Of a stretch of DNA of 64,000 nucleotides, positions 1 to 12,549 are shown piece after piece. This DNA is from Chrysaora quinquecirrha (taxonomy: Eukaryota > Cnidaria > Scyphozoa > Semaeostomeae > Pelagiidae): NCBI GenBank assembly GCA_014526335.1, contig JACTAT010000262.1:62001-126000 (forward strand), written 5' to 3'. The notes under the pieces were generated by a model. The model saw nothing but the letters and a program-made list of their open reading frames with translations. It made no database searches and was not told the origin of the DNA. A program made the translations under genes and the position numbers. The stretch's first letter is position 1, and each line of letters starts with the position of its first letter.

Positions 1-283
1 ATAAAAAATGTAATCTAAACTTGTAGGGTATACGATGTGAATTCTTCTGGCGTTCTTCAAACTCCTTCAAAGTGTATGCTAAGGTAAGCTCATAATGTGA
101 ATATGTTTTTGAATTGCTATATTGCCTTCTATTTCTGCGCATAATTGTTGCTGAAAACATTGAAGTAAACAAAGGGGAGATATATACGCAGGATATCACG
201 CATCAAGTGTCCCGTTATTTCACAACGTTATAGATGATGGCAGTTTTGTCTCGATATTCTTTCTCGATTGCAGCAATTCTATT

Positions 284-566
284 TCTTCTTCTTCCTCTTC
301 TTCTTCCTCTTCTTCTCTTTCTTCTTCTTCTTCTTTTTTTGTTCTTCTTCTTGCTCTTCTTGTTCTTCTTTCTTCCTCTTCTTTCTTCTTCTTCTTCTTC
401 CTGTTTCTTCTTCTTCTTTCTTCTTCTTCTTCTTCTTTCTTCTTCTTCTTCTTCTTCTTCTTCTTCTTCTTCTTCTTCTTTTTCTTCTTCTTCTTCTTCT
501 TCTTCTTCTTCTTCTTCTTCTTCTTCTTCTTGTTTCTTCTTCTTCTTCTTCTTCTTCTACTTCTTA
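284..566. repeat. (TTC)n-rich low-complexity tract
   Basis: A polypyrimidine microsatellite of TTC/CTT triplets with TTG and TTT interruptions. It probably lies in an intron upstream of the WD40 exon at 986. All frames stay open across it and give artificial Leu/Phe/Ser-rich ORFs on this strand. Nothing else recognisable was seen in the first 985 bases. Confidence 0.9.
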
Positions 567-985
567 TAGGCTCTCTGCCTTCCTATTGTTCTTTTCCATT
601 AGGTTTGCTCTGAGTTGTCACGAATTCATCTACATTTTGTTTATTGCTTTCATATAATTGTCGTTTTGGTCGTTGTTTTCTGGCTTCCTCTATTACCGTA
701 CATTTTTTCAAGTATTCTTTTAGAGCTAACTTTCCCAGTGTTTTTTCTTGCAACCGCTGTTTCATCATTTCGGTTATGATGAGTTGTCGCTTGTGATCCT
801 TTTTAAAATTCCTCCTTTCTTATTTTGTCTATTTATTTAATGTTTAACGTTCTACATAATAGTTTTCTTTTGAGGATATTGAGAAAATTCATAGATTGCT
901 TTTAACAGATGCTATATGCTTTTCATGAGAACAACCTTATCTAGAGTTTTATCTTGCGTTTAATTTGATTTACATATTTTTAAAG

Positions 986-2010
986 GCATAACAACCAAAC
1001 TGGTCGATGGTTGACAAAATTCAGAGCATCATGGGATCCAAAGACAGATGATTGCTTTGTCGTTGGAAGCATGGGAAGACCCAGAGCAGTAAGTGAATGT
1101 TTATTATATGGTGTTTAAAAATACGACTGTTCGGACCGGCAGCGGCGCAATCTGATTGGTTCTTCAACAGTGTACAAGCCGTACTGACCAGCGTTGATAT
1201 AACCATGTGACATAACCAATGCTTATTTTGAAATTTATTTCTTATTGATAAAGTGAATGAGATGGAAAATGAAATGCTGAAAATTGATGTTTCTTGAGTT
1301 CAGAATTCTCTATCAAAGTTTGAAAATATTCTATATAATTTTCGAACACCATATAATAAAGCCTTTAATGAACGATAGCTCGATCATTGCAGGAAAACAT
1401 TCCAACTTCTGCTTATTGTAAGTCGTGCTTCGGTCCGAAGATTTTCCAGCGTTGAACTCGCAATCGTTCAATAACCACATATTATCAGCCTTGAGAATTT
1501 TTCCCACTTTGTATTTTGGGTTGACAAGTCGTCAAGAAAGACCAAAACGGTGCAAGTGGTGCAATGTTCCAACTGCATTTGAACTTGTTTTGAGTTGTGG
1601 GTCATTGAAAAAGAGCCCAATGACTTCTCTTTGAGTTGAATCAGCCAAGCGTGTAAGTAGGCCCTTGGCTGATGCAAAAATTGTTACAAACAACGTTCAA
1701 ATTCCACTAGTTCTTCAGTGTACAAACGTCAGATGAAACCGATGTTTTGGTCTATTTCTTTCAGGCTATTTCTGACGTTTATACACTGATGAGTATCACG
1801 TATCAGGTGAAACAATTCTTGCAACTTTTAAAGCGAATATCTTCATTGTATTTCAAGGTTGATTTCTACACTTCTGACGGGAAAGGAAGTAGGATAGCAG
1901 AGATGAGTCATGAAAATTTATCATCAATAACATCCCTAAATGTGTTTCACCCAACTTTGAATATCCTTGCTGGAGGTAATTCAAGTGGAAAAGTTTTCGT
2001 TTGGAAGTAA
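986..2010 (+). CDS. WDR76/CMR1-like WD40 protein, last two exons (5' end missing)
   Basis: Two coding exons are visible: 986-1088 (preceded by AAAG, followed by GTAAGT) and 1858-2010 (preceded by TTTCAAG, ending in TAA). The first encodes HNNQTGRWLTKFRASWDPK followed by a FVVGSMGRPR-type segment. The second ends in a WD blade containing NVFHPTLNILAGGNSSGKV. This penultimate Trp-Asp-Pro-Lys segment plus a C-terminal GGNSSG blade is what I know from WDR76 and fungal CMR1 proteins, which bind DNA or chromatin in genome-stability contexts; DDB2 is a more distant alternative. Exon 1 ends in phase 0 and the last exon starts in phase 0, so the junction is consistent. The remaining blades and the start must lie upstream of the window. 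Family recognition is from memory of conserved motifs, so WDR76 itself is likely but not proven. Confidence 0.75.
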
Positions 2011-2913
2011 AAAGCATCATTCACCAAAATGTATGTTCTTTAAGTTACAAACAGACATGCAAACAGATAAAAAATTATTGTTTGCAAGTTATGTTTGAAA
2101 TGTAAAGAAGTTTCTGTAAGACCATTGTAGTCTGTCTAATATCAACCTTTGTTAGAATCAATTAAAACTTGAAAAGTTAGATAGTTTGGTATTTCATTCT
2201 GACAATACCAGTACCTGTAAAAACCATGAAAAAGCTGTATTTTGCCACGTCAGCACATAATATTATGTTCAACTTGTTTTTATTACACTCTGTTATATAT
2301 TATATACAATATACTTTGATACCTGGTGTAAATTGTTTTTGTATAATATTTTATTTGAATATACCCATTGAGATGTTACTTTGAACTTCTTTTACAATCT
2401 ATAATTTGTAATAGTCTGGTTTGGTTTGTAGTGTTATTAAATCATTATATATTTGATTGATCACTCCAAAATAACTATTTCGCAACAATCTTTAGTTTCT
2501 TATTGCCAAAATCTTGTTTTGCGAAAACTTTTTTGTCTGACACTCCTCAGGGAAAATGTTAGAGACAGCTTGAATCAATTGACAAGGTGGAATTTATTGT
2601 CAATCATTTCAGTGGGTTTTTGATGTGTCTACTCTGATGAGTGCAGACAAAAAGTTTTAATGTCTAATTATAAATTAAAGGAATCCAGGATGAGTAAGAA
2701 GATTTGTGAAGAATATTAAATACTCAAATTATTCCACCTTGGGTTACCTCTTTGAGATATATTGCATAATTCTTTTCTACACAATGACTAAATGAAAAAG
2801 TCACCAAGTCCAAGAAATAATCCTATTGAAACATTGTTAACGTTATATTGTTAACAATTTAAAAATATTGTTAACAAGTCACCTGGTCTTAGCTTTTGCT
2901 AATGCAATGAACT
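2011..2913. other. Convergent intergenic region between the WD40 and NATD1-like genes
   Basis: Holds the presumed 3' UTRs of two convergent genes: the WD40 stop is at 2010 and the NATD1-like stop at 2914 on the opposite strand. It is AT-rich. A degenerate copy of the dispersed CTGACACTCCTCAG element spans about 2533-2660. No further coding was seen. Confidence 0.6.
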
Positions 2914-4440
2914 TTACATCATGATCTTGTCCATTTCAGAAGTCTCAATATTTTCATTGACATACTTCAGAACATAACTGCAAGATGGCTTTACTTTGAA
3001 ATTATTGCCAAAAGCATATTCCATGGCTTCCTGAAAAGGACAATAAAATTAATGAAAAATACCCAAAATTGGTCTCCAGATCTGGGATAGGAGTGTCACC
3101 CAACCAAACCTTCATGGGTAGCAGATAAAAAAGAGTTCAACTATAGTTGACCAACTTACAGGCCCTTTGGAAGTGGGGGCAATAATTTTGAAAACAATAG
3201 CATGACATCATAAACTCATTGCAGTACTTTCAGTTGTTCAGCCCCCCACTCAATCTCACATTCCTTCCAACAGTCTTAACTTTTAAAAAAGATTAGATGA
3301 CAAAAGCAAACAATATATACCTTGACTAGATGTTTCGCAATTCCCTTTCCTTGTTGATTTGTTGGGACTTCTGTATGATAAAAATCTAAGACATTTGTTT
3401 GTATTTTTTCATATTCTAGTAGAGCTTTTCCTGTCAAAATGAAAGAGAAAAGGGTTCAGCTAGAGACCTCATCATACCATTTGCCTTCAATAGTTTTAAA
3501 GTAGTACGCTTCTAACAACAAACACTTTTACAGCAGTACAAAGACTTGCACTGTAAAAGTAATATTCTATTGTTGACATTGTCAAAAAGTATTATACTTT
3601 TTGACAATGTCAACAATAGAATATTACATTATGTTGTTTGATTGCTGCTATTTAACAATATAACAACAATAGTTTACATTGTTCTCTTGTTACTCTGAAC
3701 AATATTGGCAACACAATTGTGTTTCCTGTTCTTTGTCTCTTGCACAATACAATAATAGTTTCCATTGTTCTGTTGTATTTTATAACAATGGCAACAATAG
3801 AACAATAGCTTCTATTGTTTAAGCATTTTTCATAAACTATAAAAAAATGCAGCACTATTTTCAATTGTTCTATTGTTTCTCTTAACAATGTAACAACAAT
3901 AGTTTTCATTGTTCTATTGTTATACTGAACAATTGTGACAAAACAATATTGTTTCCTGTTCTTTTTTTCTTGCAATGATATCACAATAGTTCACATTGTT
4001 CTGCTGTTTCTCTTAAAATAACAATTATACAACAATTACTTCTATTGTTCTATTATTCTCATAGCAATATCAGTAATACAAGAATACTGTAATAGGTGCC
4101 ATTGTTCTTCTTTTCTATTGTTTGAGTTAAACCCGAGACAAAGAAATGACACCCATCTGTATGGCAAGGCAAATGGCAGCAAAATTTTCAAGTGTGGTGT
4201 CAAATAAAACGATTTCTTAATACCATAAAGTATCATTCATTTACCTCCATCATTAAACTGAATATAAAAACATTTGTTGCGTTTGTCGTGATTAATTTTC
4301 GTATCACCGCTCATCTTTCCATTTGTTTGAAAAGCACTTCGAAGGAGAAGCGGTCTTGCCACTACTGAAGATCGTAGGCCTACAGTCGAAGCTTGATTTT
4401 CGAGCGAGAAAATTCTTCTGCTAATTAATTTCCAGCTCAT
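2914..4440 (-). CDS. NATD1-like GNAT N-acetyltransferase domain protein (3 exons)
   Basis: Exons on the minus strand are 4440-4245, 3430-3321 and 3030-2914 (stop TAA at 2916-2914), with GT-AG boundaries and consistent phases (1, then 0), giving about 140 residues. The N-terminal ~50 residues are basic and hydroxylated (MSWKLISRRIFS start), which suggests a mitochondrial presequence. The rest is a minimal GNAT fold: NHDKRNKCFYIQF, then LLEYEKI, then FYHTEVPTNQQGKGIAKHLV. The last contains the Q-x-x-G-K-G-I-A acetyl-CoA loop, and the protein ends in SYVLKYV. This is the layout of vertebrate NATD1 and the bacterial/eukaryotic YjdJ-type mini-GNATs, whose substrate is unknown. The start codon is the first in-frame ATG of the exon. 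Intron 1 (3431-4244) carries a perfect inverted repeat and many AACAATAG motifs. The gene is head-to-head with the kelch-b561 gene at 5894. Confidence 0.82.
3161..3276. mobile_element. Short MITE-like element related to the copy at 15516
   Basis: Begins GGCCCTTTGGAAG and ends CTTCCAACAGTC, an imperfect inverted terminus. The interior (AATAATTTTGAAAACAATAG, then a TGACATCATAA stretch and a run of C before the 3' end) matches the element at 15516-15652 over most of its length. It lies in intron 2 of the NATD1-like gene. No convincing target duplication was seen. Confidence 0.6.
3559..3627. repeat. Perfect 33-bp inverted repeat with 3-bp loop
   Basis: Arms 3559-3591 and 3595-3627 are exact reverse complements separated only by TTA, so the DNA or intronic RNA can form a 33-bp hairpin. 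It lies in intron 1 of the NATD1-like gene (on the plus strand, as the intron is read in reverse). It opens a run of shorter AACAATAG/CTATTGTT palindromic motifs. Confidence 0.9.
3628..4115. repeat. Array of imperfect AACAATAG / CTATTGTT palindromes
   Basis: About ten diverged units of the form AACAATAG...CATTGTTCT, spaced irregularly, follow the perfect hairpin at 3559-3627. Each unit is itself partly self-complementary. The minus-strand open frame across this stretch results from the repeat and is not a gene. Confidence 0.7.
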
Positions 4441-5893
4441 TTGGCTGCAATAACTTATCCTTTAAAAAATATTAAATGCAAATCTTATCCTTTGTGCATT
4501 ACAGAAACCTAAGCCACGTCTTTCTCTGCAATGCAAATAATTTGCAATTTGCAAGGCCTCCAGGGCCTCCAGGTGCAAGGTCTGTATTTCATTTTAGTCA
4601 CGTACAGAGTCAATACCCAATAAACGCCCTCTCTCTCTCTCTATCCAATAAACGCTACCGTAAACGCTCCCCTAAAAATCTAACAAGATAAAATAATCGC
4701 CACGGGGCATTTATCCGAACAATATACACGGGGGGCTTCCATTGTTCATTATACTAACACTGTCACCGAAATGGATAACTTTTCAAAAACAATTTCTCTA
4801 CATATATATGGGTTTGTTTTTTGAAAAGATCCCACACATGGCATGGGTGGAAAATCTATGAAAACTTTTAGACATGTACAGGTTTTTTTGTAAGGAACAC
4901 CTTTATGAGGAACTCGAGGCTGAAAATTCCTAAAAAATTAAGGAACTTTAAGGAACTGTCGAGGCTCAGATGAAAAACTAAGAAACTCTTTTTTAAAGAC
5001 GAGACGACTTGTACGAAAAGGAACAGAAGTACAATGTATTTCCCATCGTTCTTCCCCAAAAGGCTCCATTTATACTTAAAGTTAGATATGAAGAATAGTT
5101 TCTATGAATTTGCTGTAAAAATTAGTAGTAATACATATCCCACGACAAGGAACAGTATAAGGAACTTTCATCCTCATTTTGTTGAAAAATTAAGGAACTC
5201 CAGCCTCAACTCAAACCAAAGGTTCCTTATAAAAAAAACGTGTATTGCCTTTAAAAAGCGTTATAAATTTTATTGTGCAAATCGAGTAAATAAGTTTTAG
5301 ATTTCAACGTAAAGGCCTTTTCGCCACTTTAGATTTGCTTCAGGTTATACAATTGGGTCCACAAGTTTTAGACATTGGTACAATGGGTAAAAAGTTGCTT
5401 TTTGGTTGGAAAAGTGGGGTTGGAAAACCTGGTCAACACGTGTAGTCTTTTGAACAATGAAGTATCACCACGGACCTGGACTATGTAATACACCAAACAC
5501 CAAGTACACCCACAAGATGGACTGCAATTCGTTGCCATAATGCTTCATCATCGTGACAAAAAATACTTACGACCAACGCAATATGCTCAATGAAAGAATG
5601 AGCTTTTATGAAGTATTGAGATCTTGGTTTATTCAAATCCGGAGCTATTCAAATCCAAAAATGCACCGTCATGATTATAAGCGAAGCTTCGGGTCTCCTG
5701 ATTGGATAACTCAGATAATTCTGTCCTCTGATTGGACGATTTGAATAATTGGCATCTTAAATCGAACTGTCATTCACTTTTTATTTTGCATTTGAGAATC
5801 CTAATAAGTCAATAAACTACATTAGAGGGAAAGGAGTTTTGATAGTTAGCATCAAACAGAAAATTTAAGTTTGTCCATTTAGGAAAGGTTAAA
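4441..5893. other. Head-to-head intergenic region (NATD1-like / kelch-b561)
   Basis: Divergent promoters of the NATD1-like gene (start 4440, minus) and kelch-b561 copy 1 (start 5894, plus) should lie here. The only clear internal structure is the TA-flanked MITE at 4879-5242. No TATA box or other element can be assigned with confidence. Confidence 0.5.
4879..5242. mobile_element. Mariner-like MITE, TA-flanked, copy 1
   Basis: Left terminus CAGGTTTTTTTGTAAGGAAC and right terminus GTTCCTTATAAAAAAAACGTG form an imperfect inverted repeat flanked on both sides by TA (4877-4878, 5243-5244). The interior is rich in AAGGAAC motifs. A second copy with the same termini lies at 18544-18945. The TA duplication and lack of coding capacity fit a non-autonomous Tc1/mariner-type element. 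Confidence 0.75.
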
Positions 5894-8800
5894 ATGTTTA
5901 CAGATTGGTTATCAATTGTAATTTTTCTGCTGACTCAGCTATCAGTTTACTCATCCGTTCTGCGATGGAAGAAACTCATTCTGAAGGGATCCGCTCCTCC
6001 GCATCGAAGAGACTGCGCTATTGGGTACAATTCAAAAGATGATAAAATTATCCTGTATGGTGGTCGATCAGACTCCGCTGTCCTTTCTGATACATGGATC
6101 TTGAATTATTCAAATCAGTCTTGGCATCAGGTCCCGAATGCAGGCAATATACCTCCAGGTATTTACGGTGGCATTTATGGTAATAGCAACCAAGGTTTTG
6201 GCATCGGATTTGGGAGAGGTGTATCAAAAAACGCAATTTTTAATGATATTTATACTTTCAATTATAACACTTCAAAATGGTCGCTTGTTGTAGTGAAAGG
6301 TGAAAAACCAAAGCAACGTTATTTCGCAGCTGGTGGTATTATGGGCGATCGAGTATTTGTAAGTCATGGGCGTGGTCAGTCTGAGCTTTCTTCCGATACC
6401 TGGGGTCTTCATTTAGCGAATCTACAATGGAAGATGGACCGCGATGATGCTAATCAATATGCACCAAATCTGCCCCATGCAAGATACGGTCAGTCTGGTG
6501 TAGTATTACCAAATGATCGGTTGCTGATGTTTGGAGGGTGTTTGAGGTAGGCACTGCATGATAAATAATGTATTTGTTGGTGAAAAACATTGGTTTTAGC
6601 CACTTTACTCTTACCCTAAGCCAAAGTGTATTCCATCTTCTTCCCCTAACCCTATTCCTGTAGTTGTCTTTCAACAACAAGACCACTACTAACTTATTTA
6701 GAGAATACAGAGAGAAACGAAATGTATCGTGCGAGAACACATAAGCAACTATCGTGCGTGAACACGTGAACAACTCATAACTAAGACTAAGAACTAAGAA
6801 CCAAGAGTTCCTAAATTACATAGATTAAACGATCTATATACCAATGATTGATAGGTGTGATAGGTAGATATGATTGACATATGATCACGTGATTAATGCA
6901 TGTGAGGTTGTGACTTATCATGTTACAACCCTAACAAACCAACGAGGTCTCTTAACCCATATGTTGTGCCCTGGCTCTAACGCTGACGACCGAACATATG
7001 TGAAATCATATTATTCTGGTAGGTCATCCATTACCACATTCGCTAGCGTGCATTTACGCATTCAAGTTACTTTCCCAGATGCATCATTCCTACTCCCGAC
7101 ATTCTCTTCCATTCGAAACAAAACAAAACAAATCACACTTAAACTTCCCAACAAATATTACTACCACATACTCCAAACAGAATATCAGTGCAACCCCTCT
7201 TTTCAAAGAATAATCTGCTGCTCGGCAACTTCTCCCATCTGCGCACAATTTCCGCATTTTCAGTATTCGAGGAAGAAACCTTCGGGGGACAGGAAGCACT
7301 AATCTGAATTCAACCTTCTCATACAACCCAACTCCCATTCCTTTATCTCCTTACTCTGCTTTTCCTAAGAAATATTTTCCACCAATCTCATGTAATTCTC
7401 TTCACAATGGACGTCCCAGGTGACCGGCAGAGCGCAAAAGCCCGCGCTCGGGGCAAGGGCTAGTAGCCTCAGAAAGTTTCCAAGAGTAAACTTTGTTCGA
7501 GACTTCTGCAATGTTCTTTAGTATTCGCATCTGTTGTCTTTGGCTTGGCCGCTTTGCCCATATTTGAAGCTAGCCTATTTATTTTTTAAGTGGTGAAAAA
7601 TCTGCAGGCCCGTGTCCATCAAGCGATTCATGGATTCTGGAAGGAGCAACAAAGGAATGGACAAATTTAAAAGGCTGCGCGTCACCGCGATTACTTTCTG
7701 CGATGGCGCTTCTGCCAAATTCAACGGAAAGTTCGACTGTTGCTTTGTTGTATGGAGGAGAAGAAGACAGCAAGCAAATTGTTACGGTGAGTGTCAAGAC
7801 TTTGAATTCCCATCTCCCTCCCATCTTTGAATTTATATTATAAACGGAGTGTCTTCTGCTTTCCTTTGTCTTAGCTTGGAAGTCATTGGCTTGAATGCTG
7901 CGCAGCTCATATTGCTCATTAACACTGCCCGTCGGTGCTGTAAACGGAATGGCTTGAAGTATAAGGATTTTTGTTGCTTGAGTTTTACGTGCACGCAGAG
8001 AACACAGAGTCAGACGACATTTGAGAGACGATTCTCTATCTTGTTATTCAAAGGCTGACCCAAACTGACTTAAAACTAATTGACTGAGTTCTTATTCACA
8101 GAGTTCCTAGTTATAAGTCAAATGATTTATTGCGCAGTTAAAGATTATACATGCAGCTACAATAAGTTTTCGAGTAAACCCCCACCTTCGAATAAGCCCT
8201 GGGTGAGACCCCAACAAACTGTTTTTGCGTAATAAGTCTCCGGGGACTCATTCGTGGAGTCACTATATGTTCCAACAGACTTTTTTAGTATTGTGACGTA
8301 CCACTATTGACATATTGACATGACATGATATACACCAGCTATATATCCGGTATCATATCCGGCATTACTGTATATCCGGTATCAAATTCGGCATTATATC
8401 CGGCATCATAACAATATGTTCTAACAGACTTTTTTAGTATTGTGACGTACCACTATTGACATATTGACATGACATGATATACACCAGCTATATATCCGGT
8501 ATCATATCAAATTCGGCATTATATCCGGCATCATAACAATATGTTCTAACAGACTTTTTTAGTATTGTGACGTACCACTATTGACATATTGACATGACAT
8601 GATATACACCAGCCATATATCCGGTATCATATCCGGCATTACTGTATATCCGGTATCAAATTCGGCATTATATCCGGCATCATAACAATATGTTTTAACA
8701 GACTTTTTTAGTATTGTGACGTACCACTATTGACATATTGACATGACATGATATACACCGGCCATATATCCGGCATTTTATCCGGCATTTTTGCGGCATT

Positions 8801-9432
8801 ATATTCAGCGTCCCTTATATAAAAAAAACTCGAGATCTGGTACATATTTTCTCTCTATCCTGACACACATATACGTTCATTCCCGTTGTTTCCTGAGTCT
8901 TATATTTTCTCAAGGTCAATAACAAAGCTTCAAAAGATGAAGTAGCGACATTCGACTTGGAGACTGGAAAATGGCAGAGAAAACTCACTCAAAAGGTTTG
9001 TCAGAATTCTATAAGCCAGAAATAATAAATGAAATGCAACTTGAAAAAGAGTTGTCTATAAATAACCGACAAAAATGACAAAACTACTTCGTCAATTAAT
9101 ACGTTATTCATTCTAGATTCATACAGAATCAGTTTTCCTTTTGAATCTCATAAAATCTTTCAAATTTTTTTTAGGATGCTAATCATGGTTTTCCAGAAAT
9201 GCGTTTTGGTCATTGTATGACAACTACAAAAACTGGCGTTGCTATCTTTGGTGGTGTATCATTAAGGTGAATAGTCTCACAAATTTGAAACTACGAATGC
9301 AGTAACTAACAAACTAACTAACCTATAGCTAACTAACTAACTAGCTAACTAACTAACAACTAACTAATTAATTAACAAACTAGCTTACTGACTAACTAAC
9401 TAACTTACTAACTAACTAACTAACTAACTAAC

Positions 9433-9480
<48 letters not shown>

Positions 9481-9494
9481 CAACTAACTAACTG

Positions 9495-9536
<42 letters not shown>

Positions 9537-12500
9537 CCACTAGCTAGCTAACCAACCAACGAACTAACTAACTAACAAACCAACTAAATAACTAACTAAC
9601 TAACCAACTAACTTTTACCAACCTAAAAGTACAACTAAATAAGTAACTAACTAACTAATTAACTAACTAACTAACTAACGTTTGCTAACCTAATAGTACA
9701 GCATATTGGCTAACTCTTACTTCCCCTAATTTCTCGTGTAAATGTAAAAACTTATACATCTCAACCAACAGAACTGGTAAATTGCTGAATGATATTTGGA
9801 TACTAGAAGGCGACGCGAAAGCAAGTAGGAATTCTCCAAATAAAGAAGATTGCAGCAGTTATGTGAATCTAATAACTGTTCATGGCATTCTAATGTTTAT
9901 CTCATGGGGTGTCATCTTGCAGTTAGCTGCTTTTGTAGCGAGATACTTGAAACACAAGGAGAAAACCTGGTACAACTTGCATCGGGCACTGACGGTAAGC
10001 AACAACAACAAATAAAAAGCGAATAGGTTTTGAGTCTAACGATGTTATTCGAAAATGGATGAAGTCAGCAAGCTTCTGACAGAGTTAAGTTTTTGAAAGG
10101 ACGTGAGTTTGAAGCGCGTTTAATTTTTTGAATTCGCCCCGAATGTACAATCAGACAGTCATTCCCTTCGCTAGAATTATTACCTTCCTCGCACTTACAG
10201 AAAAGCTACTAACAACTACAATAACAAAATTACCTCTTCTTTAGGTTGGTTGTTGGAGCGGGGTGGTGTTGTGTGGAGGAGGGTAGCCCACGTCGAATGT
10301 AATAAGTCTGTCTTTCGGCGGGAGACCGGTTCTTTTCGACAGGGGCTTGTAGCAGCTTACCCTGTCGCCACTAATGTAAATCTTAATCGTATACCCTTAC
10401 CGTACCTTAAATTTGTACAGGATATGGACTTTAGCGGTCACGCTAGGGTTCTTAGTCTACAATCTTGGACAAAATATATTGGAACGGCCTAAATAGCTTT
10501 GCTATTATCTATTGATTTCCCCTTCTCCCCCGTTGCAATGTTGTTTCGTATAAAAGTTGTCTTTCTCTACTACCAACATTGTTTTGGGGGTAAAAGGGGG
10601 AAGAATTGGAGTTATGGAAGTAGAAAATCAATGGAATAGGCCATATTCCTTGGAGAAAATGCCTTGTTCCAAATATTTTGTCCAAGATTGTAGCTTCAAT
10701 CGCTTTGTTTTTTCAATATTCGACGGTGGTTTTTAAGAGCGTTTTAAAGTGTAAATAATTATCTTCATCAATTTTGCGCAGAGAAATCTAAAAAGAATTT
10801 AACGTAAAAATTTCACCACCATTCCATCCACGGATAGCTCACTGTATAGGCATTATAAAGGTATTGTTATTGTTTAGGAGAAACTTCCACCATTATTACC
10901 ATAGGAAATAATGTATCATCACAATAAATGCTTGCATAACCAGATTTCTGACAATTTTAGGTAATTGGTCTCGCTGTTGCAATTGGTGGATTCGTAATTG
11001 GAATTTTGTCATTTAGAGGGAAGCATTTCTCATTTGTACATGGTGCGATTGGCCTCGATATCATGCTGGCAGGACTTTATCAGCCTCTTAACGCAGTATT
11101 GTAAGTAAATGACTTGTTGTGTACTCCTTGAGAACAGTGAGCCCAAAGATCACTAAAGGAGGGGGTTCATTTTCGAACAAAGCAACTTCTATGCCGTGCA
11201 GCCTAATGGGAAACTTTGGATCTAAGCATACGGAGGGTCAATCCAAGAACCTTACAGACCACCAATGGACATCAGCTAAATCGTTTTCATGATAAAAAAA
11301 TATCACTGTAACGTCATTGCAAACTTTTATCCACAAATATCACACAATAATGGTCTAGATAAAGTGATTTCACCTATAAGTACAGTCGAAGAACCTTCAT
11401 TAATTTCGAACCTGCAGCCTGAAATAATAATCAATAAAAAACCAGTCTATAAAAAAGCCTGATATCCAAAGCAGTTCTTATTGAAGGGTTTTCAATCAAC
11501 CCACTAGGGGTTTAAATACAGGTTGTTTGAATACAGTTTAAATACAGAGTTAAACTATTTCATAGACATCGAAACATTTCATTCAGACCAATAGTAAGCC
11601 CCTAAGCCTGGGTTATGAAAGCTGCCAAACCTTGAACCATGCATTATTTTCCTGGCAGTTGCTTTAGACCTTATGACAAGAACCTACCCCCTGATGTCGC
11701 TATGCACCTCTTTACATATGAACGTAACCAGGCTGTGCCCAAAAAAATAGGTTCTTATGAGCAGGAACAATATTGGAAACAGAGACCTAAACGATGACTA
11801 TATTTCTAAGTTTGACCCCAAGTGATGTCAGAGGCGTATTTTCCTTTTTCACTGAGGGTCCTAGCTTTTTAATGTTTTAAATGCAATAGATAACATTTCC
11901 AAACCTTTCTACGTCTTTACACACAGGCTAGACATATCAGTTCAATAAGAATGAGTTCCCGATCCCCAAGCAGATCACACTAAGTCATGCACACTACATT
12001 ACCCAGACAAAGATAGTGGTGAACACTCAAACTGTTGTTGTGGAAACCAAGTACATTAATTCGAAAAAGACAGTGACTGGGAATGGGATTATGAAGACTG
12101 GAAATGGGATTTTGACGAAAAATAGACTGGGAAATGCGGGATTACACTCCCCCTTCAGGACCCTCTTAACTCGTACATATTAACGACATATCTTCCAGTG
12201 CATTAAGACATCGAAATGGTATTTTCTATTTTCTGATGAATAATGTTCCTTCTCGTTTCCTTCTAGCCGACCAGCCCCACCAAAAGAAGGCGAAAAACCA
12301 AAATTATGGAGAAGAATTTGGGAAATATCGCACAAATTTACTGGAAGAATTGCACTATTGCTTGCTTTGGCCAACATTTCTTTGGGGTTATTTCTCAGTC
12401 TTGCTCCGAAATCTGTTTGGATAACATGGTTCTGTTACATGGCTATCATCATTATGGCGTACGTTATTGCAGAACTCTATGTGCGTAAGCAATCAGGAAA

Positions 12501-12549
12501 GAAAATGACCGCAGTTGAAGTGGACAATAGCATGCCACAAATTAAATGA
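5894..12549 (+). CDS. Kelch-repeat / cytochrome b561 fusion protein, copy 1 (7 exons)
   Basis: Exons 5894-6546, 7591-7786, 8915-8995, 9175-9266, 9772-9994, 10961-11100 and 12267-12549 join in frame (phases 2,0,0,2,0,2) to give 555 residues. The N-terminus is a signal peptide (hydrophobic IVIFLLTQLSV). Residues ~25-365 carry six kelch repeats, with ILYGG, FVSHGRG, LLMFGG, LLYGG and AIFGG strands and D-x-W partners such as DTWIL, DIYTF and DIWIL. Residues ~375-540 contain five hydrophobic helices of the b561/FRRS1 type, with candidate haem-ligand histidines His378 (TVHGILMF), His411 (NLHRAL), His442 (FVHGAIGLD) and His484 (ISHKFTGRIALL). The b561 domain moves electrons across membranes from ascorbate-like donors, often to Fe(III). 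By topology the kelch propeller would face the exoplasm, where FRRS1 proteins carry DOMON/reeler domains. The start is the only ATG before the signal sequence. A paralogue lies at 19982. Electron acceptor and ligand are not known. Confidence 0.88.
7420..7463 (+). mobile_element. Helitron-like 3' end
   Basis: GTGACCGGCAGAGCGCAAAA, then GCCCG(CGCT)CGGGG, then CAAGGGCTAG. A GC-rich hairpin a few bases before CTAG is the usual end of a Helitron (CTRR preceded by a hairpin). It shares both flanks with the better-formed end at 16872-16936. It lies in intron 1 of kelch-b561 copy 1. The 5' end was not identified. Confidence 0.5.
8262..8765. repeat. Tandem repeat, ~149-bp unit, about 3.5 copies
   Basis: The segment GTGACGTACCACTATTGACA recurs at about 8293, 8442, 8568 and 8717. 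Spacings are 149, 126 and 149 bp; the short unit lacks one 23-bp TATATCCGGTATC sub-block. Each unit also holds several internal ATATCCGGYAT motifs. It lies in intron 2 of kelch-b561 copy 1. Confidence 0.9.
9297..9690. repeat. (AACT)n microsatellite
   Basis: Roughly 400 bp of tandem AACT/TAAC with scattered substitutions, in intron 4 of kelch-b561 copy 1. A (TTAG)n tract, of different composition, lies at 59634-59880. Confidence 0.95.
10172..10310 (-). mobile_element. TAGACTTATTAC-family MITE (degraded copy, reverse)
   Basis: Left end TAGAATTATTACCTTCCTC and right end GTAATAAGTCT; the interior (GCTACTAACAACTACAATAA, GAGCGGGGTGG, GGAGGAGGG) is the reverse complement of the copies at 22603 and 33067. 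It lies in intron 5 of kelch-b561 copy 1. The flanks only weakly resemble a target duplication, consistent with an old insertion. Confidence 0.65.

Noticed and set aside
234..657. Leu/Phe/Ser-rich ORFs in two frames
   Set aside because: Produced by the (TTC)n tract, with no sequence complexity.
5553..5744. Short ORF upstream of kelch-b561 copy 1 as a possible 5' exon
   Set aside because: The downstream ATG at 5894 begins a complete signal peptide, and no donor connects the ORF to it.
6874..7302. 142-codon plus-strand ORF
   Set aside because: Lies inside intron 1 of kelch-b561 copy 1, has no recognisable domain and low coding character.
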